A stretch of 64,000 bases of DNA from Arbacia lixula (lineage: Eukaryota > Echinodermata > Echinoidea > Arbacioida > Arbaciidae). The DNA lies in contig OZ022589.1 of NCBI GenBank assembly GCA_963669155.1, forward strand, positions 2,229,475 to 2,293,474. The letters are read 5' to 3'. Position numbers and translations under genes: made by a program. Position 1 is the first letter of the stretch; each line of letters starts with the position of its first letter. Shown in pieces: positions 1 to 11,800 of the stretch. The notes under the pieces are model-generated. The model was not told where the DNA came from, did not search any database, and saw nothing but the letters and a program-made list of their open reading frames with translations.

Positions 1-448
1 TTGTCATCATTATCACCATGATTATATCCATCATTACCATGTATCATAGCCGGAACCATCACTATTAATCCACTCGCCCGTAAAAGGAAATGCATAAATA
101 AAGAACAAGTCATAAAGTTTCATGTTATATCGCATTTCTTTTACATGTATATATTTGAAAACGTAACATATTCCTATTCTGAAATTAATGCTCCAACTTA
201 GAGGATCTTGACTCATGAAAAAAAAATCATCACACTTGACATCGATTTTTTCCACGAAGGAACAAAAAATCCACTGACAGCCTGACAATCAGAGGTATTT
301 CCCCTTTTCAAACCTGAGATGGATGTTTTCTTTTCAAAGCTCTTTACAAATGTGTGTACAGGAGCTGAATGTAGACAGCTAGCTCAATTTTTATCAATCC
401 AAATAAAGCTTGTGTGACCGCACGTTACAAACTATGGGAATTGATGCA

Positions 449-640
449 GAAGTCCGCATAGTGTAAGTGCAGCTATATTGGGCTATTAACCCGCTGCATT
501 TTCTAGATATTCAACGGTGTTTAAAGCCAAGTGTCCTTCAAAAAGAAGGTTCGCATAGTGAAATTGCAGCTATATTGGGCTATTACTCCACTACATTTGT
601 AGGTATTCAACAGTCTTTTAAAGCCAAAGGATAATACCAT
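449..640. repeat. Two-copy tandem duplication, about 100 bp
   Basis: The block gtgcagctatattgggctat followed by ATTCAACGG...AAAGCCAA appears at about 452-530 and again at 553-630, about 80-85 percent alike by eye. The short frames across it are not convincing genes. Confidence 0.75.
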
Positions 641-3410
641 CAAATGAACATACTGCTTGGCCCTCCTCATAATATTTGAAGCTTTCTTGGCACAAAGTTT
701 GGTACATGTATTGCCATGCAAACAAATTTGAACACATTTAACAAGTCTATACTTAATCCTACTGCAAAACAGAATTTAAAATCATAAAAAAGAAGACAAA
801 CATGCTTATAATAACGCAAACCAAAGAGGAAGACAAACAATTCTATGATTCAGCTACCAAATCTATGGTCTACCATCATCACAGTGCTCAAGCAAAAACC
901 ATCCTGAAAGACGTAAGTAAAAATATAATAAAAAACAAAGCGCAGCTAAACATATTTTCTTTCAAATCTGTCGCCTTGTTTTGTGATTATTATGATGCTC
1001 AAACAATGAATGCTCAATAGCAGAAGGATCACTGGGACTTAACACTTAAAAATAAACTAAGAGTATGCAATACTTGGATTATATATATGTCTGAACACGC
1101 ATATTATGAGATATGCACACACGCATGACGAACAAGGCCTTGTTCATACCACTCCAATGTAACGTTCTGTATAGTCTGATTGTCAATGGAACATAGAGCA
1201 CATGCATATTTAGGTGAACTCAATCCATGATGGGATGAGTTATGCATCAACACAGAACACTGAAAGAGTGGAATATTTCAATTTTGTAAGTCAGCCATAT
1301 AAAAATCTCAAAATGTTGTGGAGAAAAGTCAACTTTCCTTTGCCTATATTTTTTTTCCATTTCATTCAATAATTCTAACAGAGGGAAATATGCAATTCTT
1401 GTTATCAAAAAAGAAACTAGACAAGTTATTATTGCAGATATAATTTTTATCTTTGCAAAGGAAACATTAGAATAATGACATTAAACAAAAAATAAATAGC
1501 CTCACTTCCAAGCTGTTGGATATTTCTAAAAAAAAAACTCCAAATTGAAAAATAGAGTTTAGTACTCGTAAGACTACGGTAGTTACTTGATCATTCTTCC
1601 TTGTTTCTTAGTTCTGGGTAAGCTGGAGAGGAAACTGAGAATGATTAGTCTACTGCAGTCAGGCCCCTTTAGGGAATAGTTTGGATTAGAAAAACCCTGC
1701 AGCCTGGGAGATAGGCTAAGTGGACAATTGTCAACGCAGTTAATTACATCTTTCAAAAAGAACAATAATTCTCTGGAGTATATGTCTCTCCATTAAATAG
1801 AAACATTAAATGTATCTCAAAATCTTCCTATTTCAAATGATTAAGTTTTTGCCTTTTCAACATTACATGTTGAGAAGTAAGAATGATATCATGTATTGTA
1901 CAGCTGACAGTAAGGTACAGTGTATAAGTTTATCAATGTGAGCTTAACAGTTTTGACTTTCTTTTCTTCTCTTACTCCATGTATCTACAAAGCATGCCCA
2001 TTAAGTGCTTACAGTGACAAGTCACAATATACCAGCTGGCTCTAGGCAAGGCACATCATCTGAACGTAACCATTTGGCATAGCACTACGAGGTACCTATA
2101 CGATATATGAACACTCCCATGAAGATTACAAACAGACAGCAAACGGGTGAATAATCTGACGTGTGAGTGCAAGGGTGATTTCAGCTGTGCATTTTACTTC
2201 ACTGCAGTTTGAGTACATTTTGACGATGAGAGCGTAGGTACAAACATTTTGATCCTAGAAAGCAGTGCACCTACACGTATACCTCTCATACACGGAACTC
2301 AAGTGTAAAACAGCCGTCCATGGACCACAACACATTGCGCCATGACATCACAATAGGGGTACTTCAGCACAGTTTAAATCATAACGTTATATTTACCCAG
2401 CGTAGCCTTACTTGTGTGAACACTGGTTTGTATAAGGACCCTGCGTTACCAGTACCCCAGCGACTAGATCACTGGATCCTTCCACGTCCCTTTTTTCTCT
2501 CTCCTGGGTACGGAGCAGTCATGTGGATGATATGTTTGATCCCCTATCCTCCCAAATTGGAAGTCGTTGGAACAATACACTATGTCATGCACCACCCACA
2601 CAACCAACATCTCAATCTTGAATGGAACTTTATTTTACACACGTATCCTTGCTCCTCAGAGTTCCTAATTAATGTCACAAGCAGTAGCTACAGGCTTCAA
2701 TTCCTCGCCTATTCTGTTTTTTTCTCTGCTTATTTTTCAAACATATTGATCAAACAATCTTTTCACTTTTGAGAGTACAAGTTAAACAAAGACTGTATCA
2801 GTACTCCTATCATTAATATTCAGCATACGCAAACTTCTGGTAAAAGATGGCATGCAAAAATATGACTTCATACACGACTGTTGCTATGATCCAGAACTCT
2901 TCCAATCGAGAGCAAAATCCCCTGTATGGGTTGTGTGCACATTACCATGGCAACAGCACATGAATGTATATTTGTCAAATACAAGTAGCAAACATATCTT
3001 GTTCATTAGCAAGAACTTGTAGCGGATCTACATGAATCATTATGCTGGTTAGCGCATGTTCAAATACAGGCAAACCTTTGATGAAACGTAATTTCGCTTT
3101 TAATCTTTTGCTATGCATAGCAAAATGACGCCTTTGAGTTTAAGTCCATCACTGTTGCAAAAGCTGATCAACAGCGTTTGAGGAGGTAATTCAGGTAGCG
3201 AACATATCAGAATATTAACTTCTGATCAACTATATGAATGTTCATGCATGTCCAATTACCTGCAGTTAAAATACCTGCAGTGGATCCTATGATCAACTTC
3301 CCAGCATGAGCAATCATTGGAGCAGCATTTAAAGTCTGTTTGTCCCACTTTGTGGGGTGGACATTTTATTTCCATAATGGCTGCTTTTCTGTCCGTGGGG
3401 TCCATGTGGA
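641..3410. other. No gene recognised
   Basis: AT-rich sequence beyond the kinase gene's 3' end, with one dispersed repeat (1556-1740). A 150-codon plus-strand frame at 2320-2772 has no motif or homologous pattern and AT-biased, gene-unlike composition. Confidence 0.6.
1556..1740. repeat. Dispersed repeat (ATGATTAGTCTACTGCAG family)
   Basis: Contains tagtactcgtaagacta, gaatgattagtctactgcag and an imperfect inverted ending. Related copies lie at 59218-59395 and 59640-59825 (atgattagtctactgcagcc). Confidence 0.55.
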
Positions 3411-3414
3411 CAGT

Positions 3415-3670
3415 ACTGCCCAACTCTGACAAAAGGAAGCAACTAACAAAAGAGACTTTTCTTGTAAATAAGCAAAATGTGTCCGTCGCTTGCATTGGCA
3501 TCAGTGCAACACCACATCATGATAGATTGAATATCTCACAGCAAGAGGAATATTTCTTGTCCAGATTTTGCCTGGATGTAGGGAATGCTGGGTACAATTT
3601 AAGTACCAATGACCCAGATTTGAGTGATTTGTCACTTGCTTCCTTTTGTCAGAGTAGGGCAGAGTACCAG
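3415..3670. mobile_element. TIR element, CTGCCC family, copy 1
   Basis: Inverted ends CTGCCCAACTCTGACAAAAG and, at the right, CTTTTGTCAGAGTAGGGCAG; about 250 bp with an internal conserved block (GCATTGGCATCAGTGCAACA). Flanked by the direct repeat AGTA. The 122-codon frame across it is not a gene: parts of it recur as frames in the 44-kb copy. Confidence 0.8.
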
Positions 3671-5786
3671 GGGCCATATTTATGAAACCTTACTAGGTAG
3701 CCTAGTTATTACTAAAAAATGCATGAAGCTGAATGCACTTTAGAAACTATTTAGGCTTAGTACGGCTTCATGAATAGATGTTTTGATGTTTTCTTCTAAT
3801 CCATCACCACAGTCAAATGCACTTTAGACTTAATTTACAAAGAAATTTTAGGCATAAACCCAGGAGTGAGGATAGCATGCTCCATCCTGTAAATGAATGA
3901 AAATTATGCATAGTAAGGTTTCACTAACATTGTGTGAGCTGTGAGCTCCATGTGCTTGTACAGTGGCTGATTGCAATAAATTACAATAAACCGCAGTCAG
4001 ATGGGTAGTTGATTTCGGTCTCCACTGTGTGTACCATACAGGCAAACCCATCAGAAGAGGAAACACTGGTGATTTCACAATTCAATCTGGCTCAGCATTA
4101 CAAAATAGCCTCAATGGGTTTGTTGTCCATTAACCGTTGCAAAAGCAAGAACAAACATATCAGAAAAATCCTTTGCAGAAACATTTTACAGATCTTCATG
4201 AATTTATGAACTAGATAAAGATGAAACACAGTGTGATTTCACACATCACTCTGGCTATGTATAACATGATGCACCTAACTTATGTGTCCATTACTGGTGC
4301 ACAAGCACATGAGGGGGCACTTCAAGTAGAAAACATATACATGTAGCATATAATTCTGACTCTGTATTTGTTGTATGAAGTGGTAGTCGTTCCGGTACTC
4401 AAAAAATCAGGCAATGAGTTATACAAATACGAGTCGCTCGCTACCCTGTAAGACAATCATGCATACTTGGTAGCCTGTGCTGCATAGTTTGTAGAACCAT
4501 TTAGGATCAAGCATTTATCCAGTCCTGGCCAGGGACCTGTATCATAAAGAGTTGGCAGCTTTCTATAGTAACTTTGCGATTGATTGCGAAGTTGCTATCT
4601 ATCGCAACTCACCCTATCACAAACCATCACTTCTATCTGTTGCAAGTCCAAGCCTATGCATGATGTTGATCAAAGCAATCGGAAAGTTACGATCGATATG
4701 AATCGTAGATTCTATATGAAACAGATTTACGATTGACATCAATTGTACAGTCCATAGATTGGTCGTAGCTCTTTGTGATACTGGCCCAAGGCTGCATATA
4801 ACTCTCCAATCATTGAAACTTATTATTAATTTCACTGCCATGGTAACAAGTACAATGCTCAGAGCTGATTGGCTGATCCTATGGTAATTACGATAATTGC
4901 TATAAGTGCATTTATGGAGCTACATGTATGTCCAACATGGCCCAGTGCAGCACAATGCGCCGTTAGTAATCACACCCAGCTACTAAACACATCTCAAGTA
5001 AACTCAAATTATGTGCACCATCTCCACTCCTATGACAGAGCACTGATTGCCAGCTGCCATCTTACCAAGGCTTGGGACAAAGTCTGTCAACGGTTGATCT
5101 TACATGTACATCCTACCATGTTCCCTTTTACTCCTGGCTATTCCAGTATAGAGAGCGTGCAACAAATCTTGCGAAAGGCGCTGAATGGTATGTTTGAACC
5201 CATTATCTCAAGTCAATGCTTTTAGCCACAATATCACTGCACCTCTATAGACCATTCAAGTATCGGTTTACTTCACATGAAGCAATGTACTCAACAAACT
5301 CACTAAACACACTGATAGTGTACTGCCTGTCATTTTCATCTACTTGTATAAATGTTGAACTTCATGACTTTCATGTACAGCCACTGAACTCTCACTCTGC
5401 AATACAGATAACTTGCATGAATATGATTGGATCCTGGGTATATAACAAGATCCATTTTTGTGTTTGTTCACATACATATCTTATGATTAATCAAAACACT
5501 ATGAATGTTAGCACCTGTTGCTACTTCATTTTAGAATATTAGACCCCAAATATGTTGCATTCCCGTGGCAACACCCACATGTTCCTGCAATGGGGGCATA
5601 CCTCAATATATCTATTTCAAATTATGAAAACACCCCGTCTTATATGCTTCTACGCATTCACCCTCTAATGCCATATTCAGACTGACTATGATTACATGGT
5701 AGATAAATTTCTCTGACACATTATCTTAGCTTTTGTTGTTATAATGATCTCATGATGTTGATAAAGTCCAACAGGCTGGAGAGAGA
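3671..5786. other. 3' flank of the kinase gene: UTR of unknown extent plus repeats
   Basis: Holds a GGGGCCATATTTATGAAACC element (3668-3840; a relative is near 16115), a half GAAATTTTAGGCATA element, degenerate words around tgcaaaagcaagaacaaac (4130-4330), and the GTATCACAAAGAGCT element. The kinase 3' UTR must start at 5786. Nothing else coding is seen. Confidence 0.5.
4530..4802. repeat. Dispersed element with imperfect ends, GTATCACAAAGAGCT type
   Basis: Left gacctgtatcataaagagtt and right agctctttgtgatactggcc are inverted matches. Between them are variants of aagttacgatcgatatgaatcg. It lies downstream of the kinase gene. Confidence 0.5.
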
Positions 5787-5861
5787 CTAGCTGATCGTCA
5801 GCTGGGCAAAGCCTATTAGTGCCTTATCGTCAGGTACCTCGTTGACTTCACAGCCAGAATT
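5787..5861 (-). CDS. OXSR1: OXSR1-like coding exon 13, terminal (residues 488-511, stop)
   Basis: A 75-nt exon encoding [20 protein letters not shown] then LTIS and TAG. The ending is the family hallmark (human LIGFAQLSIS/LSVS). Acceptor ctccttag|AATTC. The 3' UTR runs toward lower coordinates. No convincing AATAAA was found within the first few hundred bases, so its end is not placed. Confidence 0.95.
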   Translation of the reverse strand, partial: NSGCEVNEVPDDKALIGFAQLTIS

Positions 5862-8800
5862 CTAAGGAGAAAAACAAAAAACAGGCTCAGCAATTGCAGG
5901 TAGATGGTGAAAAAAGGGGCTTTAAAAAGAAAGAACAATGAAAGTTCAAAAAAGATATCACACAACATTTAGTTTTACCATTCCTTGAATTGGTAACTAA
6001 CTTGTGATGTGTTCAGAAAATACACTTTAAATGATATCTTGTCTTGAAACAAGTTCTTATGTAAGGAATATGAGGGTGCGCCATCTTATACTTAAATTAT
6101 AAAGCCATTCTTAAAAGATATAAAAAGCAGGGATATTAACAATTTGGAGAGACATTCTCAACCACAATATCATACCCTTGTTCCAGTTTTGAGTACTTAT
6201 CACAAAATTTTCACAAAAGTTCCAACTCTAATCATTCAAATTATATAAATGCAATGTTGCATACATAAGGCAATTATATGGAAACAAACCAAAACGTCTA
6301 CCTATAAATGAAAGTACCTTCCTATTATGTTAAACGTTAGGTTAAACTATTGATTCAACAACTGCTGGCAGCTACAACTTGTCCATTGCAGGAACATAGG
6401 CTTCATGAATCCACTGTACATATTTGAATTGTCTGTGGCACTTATTGCTATGGCAACCATTTAGGCTCCTGGAGTAATATTTTGCATGTTTTTTGTTTGT
6501 TTTACATTTCAAGGTTGGTGTTGGTCTTATGAAAAACAGGATTCATGTACATACCAATCTGAACGTCATGAACTTGCATTCTGGATTGAGCACCACCTTC
6601 TCCAAATTAGCAGCAACTGGGGTGAAAAGTCAGAGAGCGAAGGAAAGAGGGAAAAGAAAGAGAGAGATATGGACAGATACATACAGAGAAAAGGATAGAG
6701 AGAAAACAACACAAGTATAAATGATCAATGCCCTTGACACAAGGCATCTTGAAGAGTGCTGCAGCCTATGTGGAAGGCACATAGTTGTTAAAATGTCAAC
6801 ATCATCACATGACCATTAGTGCCAGATCGCTACCTGATATCACCATCATCAACATCATCACCATTAACACCATCATCACTATTACCACAATCATCATCAT
6901 CATCATCAATACTACCGCCATCGCCATCGCCATCACCACCATCAATACCACCACCACCACCATCAATACCACCACCACCACCATTATCATTACCAATGTA
7001 ATCATCATCTTAATCATCATCACCATCACTACCATCACCACCATCACCATGACAATCATCATCCCCTCTCTACCCCCTTTGACACCTACCAACAATAACG
7101 TCCCTGCCGTCTACCAGACCCTCCTTGAAGAGCTCCTGTGAGAGGGCGCTGGGTGTGTCTTGGTCCAAACGGAAGTCAAACCGGATGTCATTCAGCTCCT
7201 TCGCAGCATTCCTGGTAAACAAAACATTATACATTTGAATTGTTTTGAGAAAGTTATTGAACCTTATGGTCATGTTGAAATGTGTTTCCATGCAGTAAGT
7301 ATAATTCATACATATTATTCATTGACAATAATACAGAGGTACATCCACAACATGAGCATATCTTGCCTCGATAAATGTTATCACACATAAGCTGCACACG
7401 CGTGAGATTTGGCTGGCTACAACTCAGAATCGCTTTCACTTCTACAAGCATTTCTCCAGGAGAAAACAGACATGGCCATCAAATTTCTTATATTTAAATT
7501 AAAGCATTCACAGAACAGTGCTTTCTCTTTCCTCACCTTCCTCCAAAAGGAGAAGTATCCTTTTGTCTTAACAGTCGAGGGGGTGCTGAATCTTACCCCC
7601 ATACCCTCACTACACCGACCTCTAAAAATCCTCTCCCATGTCAATACCTCAATTTATTAACACGAGGTGAAGAGGGGCACGGAACATTGGCGGCCCCAAA
7701 CTCTAATAAACACACCACAAACCTGACTTCTCTGTCTTTAGCACAGTCTACATACCAGATAAAGAGGTAGAGAATCTCCACCACTCACCCCCAGCCCCCA
7801 CCCCAAGAAAGAAAAACCTCATTCCTGTCCATACCAGAGTCTGAGCACCAGGTACACAGGGGGTGCAGATCCTCACTATACTCCCAGACTCAGACACACC
7901 CTAAAATTGTCAGCTTTTTGAGTCTGAGTACCAGATGAAGATGGGTTACGGAATCCGCATCAACCCCCCCCCCTTCCACACCCCACATTCAATAACAAAG
8001 ACCTTGATCCCTGTGCATACCTGAGTCTGAGTACCAGATGAAGTGGTGATGTTTGACCCCCGTCTCCAGCGTTGTTAGCCTCTGAGCCTGCTGCATCAAT
8101 GCACTTGACCTCTTCCTGCTCGATGTCCTGTGGGGGGTCAAAGGTCAAACAGTACACACCATGAAGTGTAATGTCAGAGATTAAACAGAACACACCATGG
8201 AAGGTATGGTCAGAGGTCAAAGAGAACACACCATGGAGGGTATGGTCAGAGGTCAAACAGAACACACCATGTTGCATAACATGCAGTGGGTAGAGATATA
8301 TGGGATGACAGTAGGGGCATTCACACAACAGATACTCCCCCACCCAGCAGGCGCTGTAATCGTCATGCCAGGATTGTGCACGCCCTGCCTTCTTGAACTG
8401 TGTGGCGAGGTCCAATGCAACCTTTCACCCCAGTACCCCTCCCCCTTCCCCCTCCGTCTCCGTCTCCCTCTCCCTCCCCTTCCCCCTCCCTCTCACTCCT
8501 CTGCCTTTGCCCCAACCTACCTCTCCCTCCGTCTTGCGGCCCATCTCCTGGTCGATGGCCTCCTTGTACTGCGGTCCTACCCGAGGAGAACGGCCTATGC
8601 TGGCGGCCTTGCCCTCTTCGCTGTTCTCATCCAGCTCATCGTCTGACCACTCCCACGCTCCGTCCACTGTCCGATGCAGACGCCCACTTGACCCTGGCAC
8701 ACGCTTCACCTGTGGGGGCAGTAAATTACAACATCATCCTTTGTTCTCACACTCACTGATTCTGACAGTGTGATATTTGCAATGATTCACACTTCACCAA

Positions 8801-11800
8801 TGAGGGCAGTATACAACATTGATATCATTTGTTCTCATTCTCCCTTACACATTGCACTTTGTAATATATTGGTGATAAATAGCACCATCTCATTGATGGG
8901 ACCTATCATCACAGCACAACTGTCACGATTGCAGATCCCATCCTTTTTTGTGTCTAAAAGAACAACAATGATCTAATTTTTTATGATTCCCACCAAATGA
9001 GAGCATGATCCATGATGATTGCATAACAATTCTACCATGATGATATTTTGCAATATTTTACCACTGCTCTTATCCTTTAAATAATTACAATGTTATACAT
9101 CTATCACAGAATACATCAGCAATTCACAATTCCACGGCTAGGAATGACTATTAATTAATTATCAAACATTCATAACTGTCTTTATATCTGATTGATCTTG
9201 CAATTTGCTGGTACATCAAGTTGTTATTAGTTCTTTATTCTCCTTTGACTGGTAGTCTGAGTTGTAAGCATATGTTTCTTACGTTTTGCTGGGAAGCCTT
9301 CCGAATCTTGAGTCCCTCCTCGATGAGGCTGTCGATGAGAAACTTCTTGTCTCTCGCTTTCTTGAAGAACGGGCTCTTCAGCAGCTCAACGGCAGAAGGT
9401 CTGCAGAGAGGAAGAAAGATTGGTTTTCTTACAAAGTTAGACCTGTTTAGAAAGTCATGGGAGACAAGGAATGTAGTCTTAACAGACAGGTGGTAGTCAA
9501 AACATTTCTCATCTCCCAAGAGCGGTCCCTTTCGACGGGTTTCACTGTACCGCTGTTACCAGTCAGCAGCCTGATCAAATCTACGTTTAAAGAAACCTGT
9601 ATAGAGAGACCACTGATGGGATACAAGAAATGTAGTCTTGATAAGCAGATGACATTTTTATAAAGGTTACTTTGATACAGGTCTCAACAAGAAATGTCAT
9701 TCAAGGGAAATAAGAAATGCGGTCTTTGTACTTGTATTTCAAACATTTCTAGTATCCTGTAAGCGGTCTCTCTCAACGGGTTTCACTGTACCAGGGCTCT
9801 ACAAAAAAAAAATTATCACTTGCCCGACAGGGCAAGTGATAAAAAAATTTCCTTGCCCTGGAGGAAAAACTGCTTGCCTGTTTTTTTTTATTATATCCTT
9901 TGTTTTTCACTAATTTTTCTGCAGACGCGGCATACCTTTTATTATAGAACATGTCATTTTATCCTTCTCGTTGTCGTAAACCACCAAAGGAAACTTGTTC
10001 ACCCAATTCTGCACAAATCCCCTCATTCGTCGTGCCTCATACGCTACAGCCGCTGTCGTCCGCCTTTCTTTTCGAAGGCGGAGGAGTTGCATCTTTAGCG
10101 GCAGCTCCAGCGCCGCTTCCCGGCTCTGTCTCCGTATCCGGTGCTTGTCCGCACTCGCCCCCGTTGACCTCCTGATCTGCAGGATCTGTTTCCTTTTTCC
10201 CCCGTCCTCGGATCTGATCTTGCTTGAGAAGTTGACTCAGCATTGCTACTCCCAGCGCAAAAAAAAAATCAGCTTTTTTGTGCTGATGCATTGCTTTAGT
10301 AAGGATCGTTTGCGACTTCGTTCATGAATCAACTTGAAAAAAACTTTGGTAAACATACTACGAAACATCCCGCGGTGGGTGAGCTAATAAACACAGCTGT
10401 TCTGAAAGTTTTCAGACCGCGCATGCGCACATTCGCGATCGCAAGCCAGCGCTCTTATCTGGTTAAAATATATTGGTAATGCGGATATCGCGCATGCGCA
10501 GAATTTATTTTTCAATTCAAGATGGCAGCGTCCATGGAACGGAGTTTCAGACGAATTTTCATGACAAAATCTCAGTGATCTCATTCCAATTTCGGCTGTG
10601 TTTGCCTGGTTTGACATGATACGAGATACATTCACATTAATTTTCTTGCATATGCGTAAGAAGAATGTTATTTTCATATTTTTTGGTGAAAAATAACCAC
10701 TTGCCCGGACGGTCAAGTGTCTTTGAGATATGCTTGCACGGGCGTCATTTTCACTTGCCCCGGGCAATCGGGCAAGCGGGTTTGTCGAGCCCTGGCTAAC
10801 TGTACTGCTACTACTAGGCAGCAGCCTGATTGGTTTAGTGAAACCTGTATAGAGATACCGCTGATGGGACACACGAAATGCCGTCTTGATAAGCAGATTC
10901 TCTCTGTACCGGTTACTGTTCACACATATTTCTTCTGACAACCATGCTTCAACACCACTTCACAATTTGAAAATTTTACAGCAAGTATGCATACATGTAT
11001 GTCTAGGCATGTAAAGTGAGCATAACTAATGACATCTTGCTTATTCAAGCAACATGTCCATTTTAGAAACTTGCTGAAAGTTATTTGCCCTCATATGTTC
11101 CACATTTGGAGTAATTAGAGATTAAATCACAAATCCTCGAAATGTTTGGCCCGAACAATTTGAGGATTTGTGATTTAATACTCCAAATGTGGATAATTTT
11201 AGGGCAAATAACTTTCAGCAAGTTTCTAAAATGGACAATACATGAATTTAAGACCATTGGCAAGACAATTGCTCACAATCTCCATTTGAAGGCCTTTTTT
11301 TCTTCCCAGTACAGTATATTTCCTTTAATCGGGCTTCAAACAACTATCGGATAGCTTCTACTCTGGGGCAGTCTTTAATCTTTTTTTGTCTCGTGTCAGT
11401 TTATCTTGCTACATTATCTTCTGAATGAATAGTGTCTGTGTGTGCATATCTGTTTAGACTACTTATCTTTCTGGGAACTAGCTTATCATACAACAGCCAT
11501 GTCTACCTCATCGATAAAAGTCTGTAGTTAAGCTCTCAAATCAATCCTGGGTTCAGGAGTCGCAATTTAAAGACAAGGTATCCCTTTTGCAGGTCCAAAC
11601 TAGAGCAATTCGACTGCCACGCAGTCGATAAATATGTCCCGCCTTTTTGCTATCTCTATTTAAATTTATTCTCAGAAAATGTGTATGTTTGGTGGGCAAT
11701 GTACCATTGAATTCCTATGTGAAATGAAATTTAATTATGTTTTTCCATGTTAAGCCTAGTTTGGCAATGTTCAATGACCTTTGACTTCTGACCTTTGAGA

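Larger units (their letters stand above)
9427..10925. repeat. Dispersed repeat (GTATAGAGAGACC family) split by the hAT-like element
   Basis: Contains repeated words such as cgacgggtttcactgta and aaacctgtatagagagacc followed by ctgatggga. Internal near-copies recur at about 160-bp spacing. A second diverged copy lies at 12885-13075 in the same intron (intron 7). The hAT-like insertion at 9792-10794 separates its two halves. Confidence 0.55.

Noticed and set aside
2320-2772. 150-codon plus-strand frame
   Set aside because: No motif, no splice context and composition like the surrounding non-coding DNA; cannot be supported.
3317-3685. 122-codon frame that shares peptide blocks with a frame at 44139-44375
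   Set aside because: The shared peptide arises because both lie in copies of one non-coding TIR element.
6785-7141. 118-codon Ile/Thr-rich plus-strand frame
   Set aside because: Simple-sequence translation across intron 11 and antisense to the real exon 11.
8197-8773. Three plus-strand frames of 119-149 codons
   Set aside because: Antisense shadows of exons 9 and 10 of the minus-strand kinase and its tandem repeats.
10384-10941. 185-codon minus-strand frame
   Set aside because: Spans the boundary of the hAT-like element and its flanking repeat; no domain and different sequence classes on each side.
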